Translations under genes and position numbers: made by a program
Shown here: piece after piece, positions 1-10,639 of the stretch
Layout: each line of letters begins with the position of its first letter
Position numbering within the stretch: position 1 is the first letter of the stretch
Assembly: GCF_963678635.1 (NCBI RefSeq)
Contig: NC_087071.1
Location: 28,181,325 to 28,245,324, forward strand
DNA length: 64,000 nt
Direction: 5' to 3'
DNA from: Symsagittifera roscoffensis
Lineage: Eukaryota; Xenacoelomorpha; Acoela; Convolutidae
The notes under the pieces: model-generated
The model's input: only the letters and a program-made list of their open reading frames with translations
Database searches by the model: none
What the model was told of the DNA's origin: nothing

Positions 1-351
1 CAAGTTTGTTGTTAATATGATTAGACCAAGAACGCTTCTTTGAAAAAGTAAATACCCAAATCTTTGATAGTTGAAACTTTATCAATTGGCAGTACGTCTA
101 GATACAAATTTACATTATTTTCAAAAATACTGAAATGCTTTGTTTTACTGGGGTGCATATGTAGATAATTATCATTCATCCAATTAAAAATATTATTTAC
201 ATCGAATTGAAGAAGATCTGCTTATTTACATAATAATTTACAGTCATCTGCAAACAGAAAACAACTAGAATGAGCAATACAATTGGGTAAATCATTAATA
301 TAAATCAAGAAAAGTAAGGGCATTAAGACACTACGTTTGGGAACCCGAGGT
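1..351 (-). mobile_element. LINE-1 array, partial copy 0
   Basis: Fragment of the repeated unit from the sequence just after the ADD box back into the RT core (INDLP region), cut by the window start. At about 343-352 it jumps from the RT core (where other copies read on to a GxP motif) straight into the start word of copy 1, so this copy lacks its RT N-terminal half. Confidence 0.8.
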
Positions 352-679
352 CTCGAGGTCAATCTTAAAAACAGGGCTTCTACTTAATAACATATTACGA
401 TTGTTTTTGTTCATTAGATAAGAGTCATCAAGTCCATCGGAGATGGATCAACCCTTTTCCTCAACTCCTATCTTCTCATTATCTGAAAACAAATTTGAGA
501 GAGAGAGAGAATGACTTGAATAACCCGTCAGGGAATTACAATTAATATTAAAACTGCACGGAAAAAAATAAAAGATAGCTTCTGCAATGTGAACAAGGAC
601 ATTTTAAGAAATATGTACAAGAATAATTACGATTTAAAACAGTAGATACACGGCTTAATAGTGATTTCTTGAGTTCACG

Positions 680-2087
680 TTAAAGTGAGGAAATATTGCC
701 CAAAAAAATTATATCTGAGTTACATAAAATTAAATTAGTCTTATTTACAGTTCTATAAAAATAAGAAGTGCGAGAGTAAAATTTTTTAAAAGGATGTAAT
801 TGAAAAACCATTCTACTATCTGAGCGCAAACCCGGACGCGTTTTAGCCATCGTAACATAATCGGAACTATCAATTTCATAAAACCCCTGGAGCAGTTTAC
901 TAAATAGAATAAGATCAGATAAAATAAGCTCGTAACAAATAGGTAAGGAACCCACGCTAATAAGACTATCGCGATAATCCGGGCGAACAATCACCCATTT
1001 GAAAGCTCTTTTCTGTAAGGCTTCCATCTTGTTTAAATCAGAAATTGCAGGACACCAAATTGACGAGTTGTGTTATAGGATACTCTTTACACCGGCCACG
1101 TAGATGTTGAACTTAGTTTTAACGGGGGCACTAAAACGTACATTATGCTTGACAATAGGCTGCGGTTACAATTAGCAAGTTTGTTGTTAATATGGTTAGA
1201 CCAAGAGAGCTTCTTTGAAAAATAAATACCCAAATCTTTGATAGTTGAAACTTTATCAATTGGCAGTACGTCTTGATACAAAGTTACATTATTTTCAAAA
1301 ATACTGAAATGCTTTGTTTTACTGGGGTGCATATGTAGATAATTACCATTCATCCAATTAAAAATATTATTTACATCGAATTGAAGAAGATCTGCTTATT
1401 TACATAATAATTTACAGTCATCTGCAAAGAGAAAACAACTAGAATGAGCAATACAATTGGGTAAATCATTAATATAAATCAAGAAAAGTAAGGGCATTAA
1501 GACACTACAGTGGGGAACCCCACTAATAATAGGCGCAGAGACAGACAAGCTCCTGTTAATCTTAACCTGTTGAGTGCGACAGTCAAGATACGAACTAATA
1601 ATAGCTAAAAAGTTATCATCAAGACCAATACGTTGTAATTTAGATAATAATGCTTTGTGACAAACTGTATCGAAAGCTTTTTGTACGTCAAAATAAATAG
1701 CATGAATATCGTCATTGGCATCAAACTTTTGTATAATTGATCAATAGATTGCAAAACTTGAATAGTGGTACCTCTACCAGATCTTAAACCAAATTGTTTA
1801 CTAGACAAAAATGGGCGAACACATTCATAAATGTGATTTAAAAAAATTCGTTCAAGGATAATTGAATTGTGCGGGAGAATACTAATACCCCGATAACTTT
1901 CCACGTTCTTTTTACATCCTTTTTTAAATAAAGGACTAATAAAAGCACACTTCCACTGCTGTGGCCACACACAATGCATAAGAATAAAGCTATAAAGGTA
2001 ATAAAAAGGAAAGGCAAGAAAACTGGCACAATTTTTAAAAATAAATGGAGGAATATGATCGGCGGCAATACTAGCAGAGTCCTTCAT
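680..2087 (-). pseudogene. Non-LTR reverse transcriptase pseudogene, LINE-1 copy 1 (unit 352-2183)
   Basis: Read on the minus strand from 2087: an RT N-terminal block with HIPPFIFKN, FKKG and ESYRGISILP, then QFGLRSGRGTT, then (after a frameshift near 1725) YFDVQKAFDTVCHK, a GVPxxSV-LxPLLFLIYINDLP core and the catalytic box FADDCKL. Eight residues into this box (DDCKLLCK) an in-frame TAA follows. The reading then continues as WMNxNYLHMHPSKTK (positions down to about 1087), hits a second TAA, and continues with LQKRAFKWV to a final stop at 680. The order matches a normal LINE ORF2 after its endonuclease domain, which is missing. The motif set fits the Jockey/CR1-like branch of APE-type LINEs. 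It is dead: two stops plus a frameshift. Confidence 0.88.
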
Positions 2088-2511
2088 AACATCGGATCCA
2101 CACGGTCGTTACTATTTGAGAAAAATTAACTTAGTTACATGCAAAAACAGTGAGCTCATGGCTGGGTTTCAGTATCCCCAGGGCTCGAGGTCAATCTTAA
2201 TAACAGTGCTTCTTCTTAATAACATATTACGATTGTTTTTGTTCAGTAGATAAGAGTCATCAAGTCCATCGGAGATGGATCAACCCTTTCCCTCAACTCC
2301 TATCTTCTCATTATCTGAAAACAAATTTGAGAGAGAGAGAGAATGACTTGAATAACCCGTCAGGGAATTACAATTAATATTAAAACTGCACGGAAAAAAA
2401 TAAAAGATAGCTTCTGCAATGTGAACAAGGACATTTTAAGAAATATGTACAAGAATAATTACGATTTAAAACAGTAGATACACGGCTTAATAGTGATTTC
2501 TTGAGTTCACG
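2088..2511. other. Inter-unit junction and 3' region of the LINE-1 unit, with (GA)n
   Basis: Bases 2088-2183 are the spacer joining two units (it also occurs at 3924-4019 and 5717-5811). It contains GGATCC and AGCTCATGGCTGGG and has no coding content. From 2184 the next unit's 3' region begins, with a short (GA)n run near 2330 that recurs at about 497, 4146 and 5956. No poly(A) tail and no target-site duplication is visible at any unit boundary. Confidence 0.7.
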
Positions 2512-3923
2512 TTAAAGTGAGGAAATATTGCCCAAAAAAATTATATCTGAGTTACATAAAATTAAATTAGTCTTATTTACAGTTCTATAAAAATAAGAAG
2601 TGCGAGAGTAAAATTTTTTAAAAGGATGTAATTGAAAAACCATTCTACTATCTGAGCGCAAACCCGGACGCGTTTTAGACATCGTAACATAATCGGAACT
2701 ATCAAATTCATAAAACCCCTGGAGCAGTTTACTAAATAGAATAAGATCAGATAAAATAAGCTCGTAACAAATAGGTAAGGAACCCACCATAATAAGACTA
2801 TCGCGATAATCCGGGCGAACAATCACCCATTTGAAAGCTCTTTTCTGTAAGGCTTCCATCTTGTTTAAATCAGAAATAGCAGGATACCAAATTGACGAGT
2901 TGTGTTATAGGATACTCTTTACACAGGCCACGTAGATGTTGAACTTAGTTTTAACGGGGGCACTAAAACGTACATTATGCTTGACAAAAAATAGGCTGCG
3001 GTTACAATTAGCAAGTTTGTTGTTAATATGATTAGACCAAGAAAGCTTCTTTGAAAAATAAATACCCAAATCTTTGATAGTTGAAACTTTATCAATTGGC
3101 AGTACGTCTAGATACAAATTTACATTATTTTCAAAAATACTGAAATGCTTTGTTTTACTGGGGTGCATATGTAGATAATTATCATTCATCCAATTAAAAA
3201 TATTATTTACATCGAATTGAAGAAGATCTGCTTATTTACATTATAATTTACAGTCATCTGCAAACAGAAAACAACTAGAATGAGCAATACAATTGGGTAA
3301 ATCATTAATATAAATCAAGAAAAGTAAGGGCATTAAGACACTACAGTGGGGAACCCCACTAATAATAGGCGCAGAGACAGACAAGCTCCTGTTAATCTTA
3401 ACCTGTTGAGTGCGAAAGTCAAGATACGAACTAATATTAGCTAAAAAGTTATCATCAAAACCAATACGTTGTAATTTAGGTAATAATGTTTTGTGACAAA
3501 CTGTATCGAAAGCTTTTTGTACGTCGAAATAAATAGCATGAATATCGTCATTGGCATCAAAATTTTGTATAATTGATCAACAGATTGCAAAACTTGAATA
3601 GTGGTACCTCTACCAGATCTTAAACCAAATTGTTTACTAGACAAAAATGGGCGAACACGTTCATAAATGTGATTTAATAAAATTCGTTCAAGGATAATTG
3701 AATTGTGCGGGAGAATACTAAAACCCCGATAACTTTCCAAGTTCGTTTTACATCCTTTTTTAAATAAAGGACTAAAAAAAGCACACTTCCACTGCTGTGG
3801 CCACACACAATGCATAAGAATAAAGCTATAAAGGTAATAAAAAGGAAAGGCAAGAAAACTGGCACAATTTTTAAAAATAAATGGAGGAATATGATCGGCG
3901 GCAATACTAGCAGAGTCCTTCAT
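2512..3923 (-). pseudogene. Non-LTR reverse transcriptase pseudogene, LINE-1 copy 2 (unit 2184-4019)
   Basis: Same gene content and order as copy 1: RT N-terminal block from 3923, frameshift near 3565, core with FADDCKL, the shared TAA after DDCKLLCK (plus an extra stop one codon earlier here), a middle block to about 2905, the second shared TAA, and the C-terminal block 2512-2859. It differs from copy 1 by scattered substitutions (for example MVGSLP for SVGSLP at the C-terminal block), so the copies have diverged since amplification. No intact ORF longer than about 160 codons survives. Confidence 0.88.
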
Positions 3924-4327
3924 AACATCGGATCCACACGGTTGTTACTATTTGAGAAAAATTAACTTAGTTAGATGCAAAAATAGTGAGCTCATGGCTG
4001 GGTTTCAGTATCCCCAGGGCTCGAGGTCAATCTTAAAAACAGGGCTTCTACTTAATAACATATTACGACTGTTTTTGTTCAGTAGATAAGAGTCATCAAG
4101 TCTTTCCCTCAACTCCTATCTTCTCATTATCTGAAAACAAATTTGAGAGAGAGAGAGAATGACTTGAATAACCCGTCAGGGAATTGCAATTAATATTAAA
4201 ACTGCACGGAAAAAAATAAAAGATAGCTTCTGCAATGTGAACAAGGACATTTTAAGAAATATGTACAAGAATAATTACAATTTAAAACAGTAGATACCCG
4301 GCTTAATAGTGATTTCTTGAGTTCACG

Positions 4328-5696
4328 TTAAAGTGAGGAAATATTGCCCAAAAAAATTATATCTGAGTTACATAAAATTAAATTAGTCTTGTTTACAGTT
4401 CTATAAAAATAAGAAGTGCGAGAGTAAAATTTTTTAAAAGGTTGTAATTGAAAAACCATTCTACTATCTGAGCGCAAACCCGGACGCGTTTTAGCCATCG
4501 TAACATAATCGGAACTATCAAATTCATAAAACCCCTGGAGCAGTTTACTAAATAGAATAAGATCAGATAAAATAAGCTCGTAACAAATAGGTAAGGAACC
4601 CACGCTAATAAGACTATCGCGATAATCCGGGAAAACAATCACCCATTTGAAAGCTCTTTTCTGTAAGTCTTCCATCTTGTTTAAATCAGAAATCGCAGGA
4701 CACCAAATTGACGAGTTGTGTTATAGGATACTCTTTACACCGGCCACGTAGATGTTGAACTTAGTTTTAACGGGGGCACTAAAACGTACATTATGCTTGA
4801 CAAAAAGTAGGCTGCGGTTACAATTAGCCCCAAGAAAGCTTCTTTGAAAAAAAATACCCAAATCTTTGATAGTTGAAACTTTATCAATTGGCAGTACGTC
4901 TAGATACAAATTTACCTTATTTTCAAAAATACTGAAATGCTTTGTTTTACTGGGGTGCATATGTAGATAATTATCATTCATCCAATTAAAAATATTGTTT
5001 ACATCGAATTGAAGAAGATCTGCTTATTTACAAAATAATTTACAGTCATCTGCTAACAGAAAACAACTAGAATGAGCAATAAAATTGGGTAAATCATTAA
5101 TATAAATCAAGAAAAGTAAGGGCATTAAGACACTACGTTGGGGAAACCCACTAATAATAGGCGCAGAGACAGACAAGCTCCTGTTAATCTTAACCTGTTG
5201 AGTGCGACAGTCAAGATACGAACTAATAATAGCTAAAAAGTTATCATCAAAACCAATACGTTGTAATTTAGATAATAATGTTTTGTGACAAACTGTATCG
5301 AAAGCTTTTTGTACGTCGAAATAAAAAACATGCATATCGTCATTGGCATCAAAACTTTTGTATAATTGATCAACAGATTGCAAAAATTGAAAAGTGGTAC
5401 CTCTACCAGATCTAAAACCAAATTGTTTACTAGACAGAAATGGTCGAACACGTTCATAAATGTGATTTAATAAAATTCGTTCAAGGATAATTGAATTGTG
5501 CGGGAGCATACTAATACCCCGATAACTTTCCACGTTCTTTTACATCCTTTTTTAAATAAAGGACTAATAAAAGCACACTTCCACCTCTGTGGCCACACAC
5601 AATGCATAAGAATAAAGCTATAAAGGTAATAAAAAGAAAAGGCAAGAAAACTGGCACAATTTTTAAAAATAAATGAAGGAATATAATCGGCGGCAA
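4328..5696 (-). pseudogene. Non-LTR reverse transcriptase pseudogene, LINE-1 copy 3 (best preserved RT core, unit 4020-5811)
   Basis: This copy keeps the longest open RT core: 5024-5533 is open for 169 codons, from ESYRGISMLP through QFGFRSGRGTT and YFDVQKAFDTVCHKTLL to PLLFLIYINDLP and LADDCKLFCK. An extra A near 5355 keeps the frame that copies 1 and 2 have lost. The catalytic box reads LADD instead of FADD, and the GxPQ motif reads GFPQRSV. It still ends at the stop common to all copies. Small private deletions (about 20 bases near 4101 and about 25 near 4829) separate it from the other units. A frameshift near 5539 splits off the N-terminal block, whose remnant extends to 5696. Confidence 0.88.
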
Positions 5697-6190
5697 TACT
5701 AGCAGTGTCCTTTATAACATCGGATCCACACGGTCGTTACTATTTGAGAAAAATTAACTTAGTTACATGCAAAAACAGTGAGCTCATGGCTGGGTTTCAG
5801 TATCCCCAGAGCTCGAGGTCAATCTTAAAAACAGGGCTTCTACTTAATAACATATTACGATTGTTTTTGTTCAGTAGATAAGAGTCATCAAGTCCATCGG
5901 AGATGGATCAACCCTTTCCCTCAACTCCTATCTTCTCATTATATGAAAACAAATTTGAGAGAGAGAGAGAGTATGACTTGAATTACCCGTCAGTGAATTA
6001 CAATTAATATTAAAACTGCACGGAAACAAATAAAAGATAGCTTCTGCAATGTGAACAAGGACATTTTAAGAAATATGTACAAGAATAATTACAATTTAAA
6101 ACAGTAGATACACGGCTTAATATTGATTTCTTGAGTTCACGTTAAAGTGAGGAAATATTGCCCAAAAAATTATATCTGAGTTACATAAAA

Positions 6191-7325
6191 TTAAATTAGT
6201 CTTGTTACAGTTCTATAAAAATAAGAAGTGCGAGAACAAAATTTTTTAAAAGGATGTAATTGAAAAACCATTCTACTATCTGAGCGCAAACCCGGACGCG
6301 TATTAGCCATCGTAACATAATCGGAACTATCAAATTCATAAAACCCCTGGAACAGTTTACTAAATAGAATAAGATCAGATAAAATAAGCTCGTAACAAAT
6401 AGGTAAGGAACCCACGCTAATAAGACTATCGCGATAATCCGGGCGAACAATCACCCATTTGAAAGCTATTTTCTGTAAGGCTTCCATCTTGTTTAAATCA
6501 GAAATTGCAGGACACCAAATTGACGAGTTGTGTTATAGGATACTCTTTACACCGGCCACGTAGATGTTGAACTTAGTTTTAACGGGGGCACTAAAATGTA
6601 CATTATGCTTGACAAAAAATAGGCTGCGGTTACAATTAGCAAGTTTGTTGCTAATATGATTAGACCAAGAAAGCTTCTTTGAAAAAAAATACCCAAATCT
6701 TTGATAGTTGAAACTTTATCAATTGGCAGTACGTCTAGATACAAATTTACATTATTTTCAAAAATACTGAAATGCTTTGTTTTACTGGGGTGCATATGTA
6801 GATAATTATCATTCATCCAATTAAAAATATTATTTACATCGAATTGAAGAAGATCTGCTTATTTACATAATAATTTACAGTCATCTGCAAACAGAAAACA
6901 ACTAGAATGAGCAATACAATTGGGTAAATCATTAATATAAATCAAGAACAGAAATGGGCGAACACGTTCATAAATGTCATTTAATAAAATTCGTTCAAGG
7001 ATAATTGAATTGTGCGGGAGAATACTAAAACCCGATAACTTTCCACGTTCGTTTTACATCCTTATTTAAATAAAGGACTAATAAAAGCACACTTCCACTG
7101 CTGTGGCCACACACAATGCATAAGAATAAAGCTATAAAGCTAATAAACAGGAAAGGCAAGAAAACAGGCACAATTTTTAAAAATAAATGGAGGAATATAG
7201 TCGGCGGCAATACTAGCAGAGTCCTTCATATCATGTAAATGCTTTTCCACGTCGTCGACAGTTAAATTAACATCTTCAAGTGAAATATTAGGTGTGACAG
7301 ACTGATCAGACAGATTGATGTTCCG
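6191..7325 (-). pseudogene. Non-LTR reverse transcriptase pseudogene, LINE-1 copy 4, 5'-most extended (unit 5812-7345)
   Basis: The last unit of the array reaches further upstream than the others. From 7325 down it reads NINLSDQSVTP, then NISLEDVNLT, then the RT N-terminal block with ADYIPPFIFKN. This is the usual pre-RT linker of such LINEs and is replaced by the junction spacer in copies 1-3. An internal deletion near 6948 (ATCAAGAA joined to CAGAAATGG) removes the RT core between QFG and INDLP, roughly 430 bases. The ADD box and the shared stops remain. The ORF at 6191-6487 is the truncated C-terminal block. This is probably the array member closest to the original insertion's upstream side. 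Confidence 0.85.
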
Positions 7326-7345
7326 ATGTAAAAAGTTTCAAGGCT

Positions 7346-7544
7346 TACCAGGGTAAATTCGTATTAGGTCACACACAATGCATAAGAATAAAGCTAAAAA
7401 GGTAATAGTCCTTTTTACATATCAGGTGTGACAGACAGATTGATGTTAATCAATTCAATTCAGAATATTTTTGAAGCTAAAAATTGTTTAAAATGAGTTT
7501 CAAAACTCTTCCCAAGACCATTCCGGATTCTTGAGTCCGGTCGC
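7346..7544. other. Short scrambled fragments of neighbouring elements
   Basis: Contains a second short copy of LINE-1 pieces (CACACAATGCATAAGAATAA near 7373, and GGTGTGACAGACAGATTGAT near 7426). Just upstream, at 7328, lies a ~25-base piece, AAAAAGTTTCAAGGCTTACC, that recurs in reverse orientation inside element A near 8075. No gene is visible. Confidence 0.5.
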
Positions 7545-7845
7545 AGAGCTGTCTTGTTGTTGCCGAGGAAGAGTAGTAAAACATTTCAATTACCCCCCGA
7601 ATTCTCGGGAACTACTCCGTAACGATTTTAACTGCACAATCGTTACAATTTGGAATGCTCTTCCGCTAATATCTTCGATAATAAATCTCCATCTGCTTTT
7701 AGTTTTCTCCGCAAAAGTTTTCGTTCTTATTCCTACTAGCAAAAATCATTGTTCTGATTTTCGCGTTTTTTTTTTTATGTTCGCGAAAATAGAAATAGTC
7801 ACGTGTCTTTACAAACCAATTAAAAAGTTTTTACATTGCAGTTAA
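7545..7845 (+). pseudogene. C-terminal tail of a plus-strand LINE ORF2 (relic)
   Basis: Read on the plus strand, VVKHFNYPPNSREL is followed by TIVTIWNALP and, after one frameshift, by SPSAFSFLRKSFRSY. The spacing of an aromatic-WN-LP motif followed by a basic SxSxFxxxLRK tail is typical of the extreme C-terminus of many APE-type LINE ORF2 proteins. It faces the opposite way from the elements on both sides, so it is a separate insertion. Only about 60 codons are recognisable. The family is unassigned and the call rests on a short motif. Confidence 0.4.
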
Positions 7846-8280
7846 AACCGACCTCTTTGTTCATATGGTCATACAAGATCGTTAATTCTCTGAAACAGCT
7901 AATTCTCCCACTAAATTGCTTCAGATAATTTTTCGATTCTGCCATGCATTTTGGACGCCATTCTGGTTGAATGTCAAAGTCCAATTGCAATTCTAAGCTG
8001 CTAATTCGACAATTTCAGTCGTAGATTTTTATGCGGTATGACATTCAACCCTTGCTACCAGAATACCTGGTAAGCCTTGAAACTTTTTACACCGGAAGAT
8101 TCTAGTTTCAAAATCCTTTGAGAAAACTCTTCATCAAAAATTAGCTCCATCCATTTTTTTGAATTTCGTTTTCGGGAGCTACTTCACATTTGGCTGAATC
8201 AAACTAAAAATTTATTTTTATCATTATATGTTTTATCGTCATGCTCCAAGCCAAAAAACTCACTCTAGGTAGCTTTCGCT

Positions 8281-8975
8281 CCTAATGCTGAGGCTAAAAA
8301 AGCGGATAAATCTAGCTAACGAGCGGAAGAAACACCTAATCCACCTTTGGCTGTCGGGAGAACTGCTTGCAAAAATTGGGCATCATTCATTTTTACATTT
8401 GTTACATTACTTGAAGATTTTTCTAAAATCCGGTCGTTTTTTCTTCCGAAAAATCATTTTGCGAAAATAAGGACTGGTACGCAAAAGATAAAGATTTTTG
8501 GCATGCTAACGCATTTTTTTACATGGTAAAAACCATAATGTGCATCCAGCTTATCAATAACCTCCGAAATTTTTTCTAACTCAGCTATTTTTCTTTTTAG
8601 CAATTCTATTTGACAAGATTCGGCTTTGGGGAAGCCCAAGATTACAAGTTTAACCTTGGTTTTTTTTTTAATTTTTAGACATAGATTTTGAAATTGACCT
8701 ATAATTGTTTTGTACTGCGTACTTGTGGTCTGTCCTAAGAAAGGGTCACATTTTCCTGTGTTTAAGCTTAAGCCATAGTTTTTTTTTCTGTATTTATTAA
8801 GGTCTCGGAGCACTATCTTGATGTTGTCGGCTAGGTTTCTATCAATTAAATACCACACGTTTATTTTGGATTCAAGATTTTTTACTAGCGCCTGTATTGT
8901 TTCAGCAAGAAGCGGAGGAGCCTGGGGATCACATTGTTGTGCTCGATCCTTGGACATAATGATGGAACTTACTTA
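8281..8975 (-). pseudogene. RT catalytic and thumb region of copy A (pseudogene)
   Basis: From 8957 the minus strand is open for 167 codons. It reads AQQCDPQAPPLL (the expected form of this motif is GVQQGDPLGPLL), then NVWYLIDRNLADN, where the catalytic YxDD box is changed to YLID, so one metal-binding aspartate is lost. Then follow GLSLNTGKC, LVILGFPKAESC, LDAHYGFYHVKKC and SMPKIF, the ordered thumb motifs of a family whose members usually read (W)YLDDG, GLxLNxxKC, LLGxPL, LLDxHxAxFLLRNC and IPKLxYLLR. After the frame is lost near 8454, NDAQFLQAVLP and KGGLGVSSAR, then SAFLASALGAKA, can be read down to about 8281, with one stop. The family match is from pattern memory, not a search. Confidence 0.75.
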
Positions 8976-9307
8976 TAACTAACTCGGCTGACTATAAGCG
9001 CAATGAGTATATTTGTACAACTCCGGGCGGTTTGAAAAAACGTGATTCAGCCTAGTTTCTCCATTAAGCGAATTAGATGCATTGATATCATCTAACTTAC
9101 ATAAAAAAGATCACTTCGGGTTGTCATCACACTCTATCAAGTTTCTAAAAGAGTGTGCAAAATTTCGTGTCCTCAATTAGTACCACATCTTGCCTCAAAC
9201 TTCTCAAAAAGCTTTGTCAATCTGCAAAAACCTCGCTTCCTGCACATTTAAACTTGATGCTCTGAGCGTGTTGCCGATGGCCATCAGCCACAAATCTCCA
9301 TCTATCT

Positions 9308-9760
9308 TTATGAGGGCGATACGTTTTGCTTCAAGAAAAATATTTTAGCTCTTCGGGTTTTTTTCCCTTCACCTATAAGGTTAAGGAGCCATGTAAAGCA
9401 TTTCAAGACATTGAGACCCGCATTGCCCTTTGACTTACTAAAAAAAGTCTTTAAAAACTGGGGTACGGAACCATTTGGAAAAGACATAACTGCTTTGTAC
9501 ACATCAAAATCAGTTACAAAAAAAACTATCGACGTAACCCGGGCATTTATATCAGCTCTTGTTGGGTGTTCAGATACCATTTTTTCATAGTTAGGAATCG
9601 CAAAAGGTACAACCTTGTTAGCTGAAGCGGCCAGCCTTATTCCTCCCTTTATGTTTTCTTCGTCGAGCTTGCTGATGAGTAGCTTTATTCTCTGCTAGCG
9701 ATCTGTTTGGGACGGGCTTAACCCTTGGAGAAGGGGTTTAGGTAGTGAAACAATATTGGC
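9308..9760 (-). pseudogene. RT N-terminal block of copy A (pseudogene)
   Basis: Minus strand: SLPKPLLQGLSPSQTDR, one stop, then RIKLLISKLDEENIKGG, IRLAASANKVVPF and an open stretch 9308-9580 with VYKAVMSFPNGSVPQFLKTF and WLLNLIGEGK. The order (regulatory-like segment, SxDxxxPF, xKAIxSFPNGS, PQxLKD, LxxLxNxILxGK) matches the N-terminal RT block of a widespread animal retroelement family. The usual GGPDGLR insert after SFPNGS is deleted, which alone would make the protein inactive. The same block in copy B starts at 12560. Confidence 0.75.
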
Positions 9761-10270
9761 ATTATTTATTTTTGTTTTTTTTTATAGAGGTCATAGCTGT
9801 CGTTTACTTACGATTACTTCTCTTGGGTTGTTCAAGAAAAAAAAAGTTTTTAAAAAACAGCCAATAAGTAACATTTTCTACAATGTAGAAAATATCATTC
9901 ACTTTATCAGAAAGACTTTCTGCGAGAACACTCTTGAGTCCTTAGGCTATCTCTTGAGCACTCGAAGATTAGAAACAGCTGTATTCACATAATTATCTAG
10001 CACTTAGTTGTCACCAATCGAAGCATTATTGGCAGATTTTTCATTAACACACAAAGGACATTGAAACCATTGGATTTTCTTAGAGTCATAAGAGTTATAT
10101 TTACGCAATCGATATGATTTGAAAGTCCTGAAGGTTTTAAGCATTCTTTGCTTGTACACTCATTGATGTTTTCTTCATCTTGACGGCGCGGTAAAGGAGG
10201 ACTGAATTGACCTGACCCATAACAAAAGGAATGGGGTTTTATAGATGAAGGAAAAATTATTAGCAATCAT

Positions 10271-10639
10271 TCAAAAGTTAAGAAAGAAAATATGATTGTT
10301 TCAAACCTGATTCTTTTAATCATTTTGAATCTCAGTAGGGTTAAAGATGTTGTGACATCGAGCTCGTCAGAACATTGTGCTCGTCATTTGAACTTCTCAT
10401 TTCTTTTCTTTTTTAAAAATCTTCTTTCAAATTATAATCGGAATTCAAAAATATCATGAAAAACCAGATTACAGTCAGAAGACCCAAGAGTTTTGTAGAT
10501 ATGGAAGATAAAGGTATGATGTTGATACAAGTAAAAAGAGTCAGATGGTTGAAGATCAAGTTAACCAATTTGAGAAAAGTAACACTTGCAGAAAAACACC
10601 GGAATTGAAAGTGACTCAAAAAGACTGACCTGATATGAG
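10271..10639. other. No recognisable feature between elements A and B
   Basis: AT-rich sequence. A short open stretch on the minus strand (10413-10619, 68 codons) has no recognisable motif. It may be the decayed 5' part of element A or unrelated filler. Confidence 0.4.

Larger units (their letters stand above)
1..7345 (-). repeat. Tandem array of ~1.8-kb units of a dead LINE (LINE-1 array)
   Basis: The same minus-strand retrotransposon fragment recurs head to tail. The recurring start word CTCGAGGTCAATCTTAA lies at 352, 2184, 4020 and 5812, giving periods of about 1832, 1836 and 1792. A fifth, partial copy fills 1-351. Each complete unit runs, on the minus strand, from the N-terminal part of a reverse transcriptase through the ADD catalytic box to the C-terminal tail, and is joined to the next unit by an identical ~100-base spacer. 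All units share the same two in-frame stops, so they descend from one already dead copy. The left end is cut by the window edge. Confidence 0.93.
7850..10270 (-). mobile_element. Degenerate RLE-type non-LTR retrotransposon, copy A
   Basis: Minus-strand relic of the same family as copy B (10640-12990). From upstream to downstream on the minus strand it has a zinc-finger-like FQCPLC segment near 10040-10060, a pre-RT block LPKPLLQGLSP near 9735, the RT N-terminal block at 9308-9580, the catalytic region and thumb at 8454-8957, and a KGGLGV block near 8340. The RT palm between about 8985 and 9308 is unrecognisable and the endonuclease-like C-terminus seen in copy B has been lost. Left and right ends are approximate. 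Confidence 0.75.

Noticed and set aside
8285-8470. Plus-strand ORFs with KKRINLANERKKHL
   Set aside because: They are antisense shadows of the minus-strand KGGLGV...SAFLASA block of element A.
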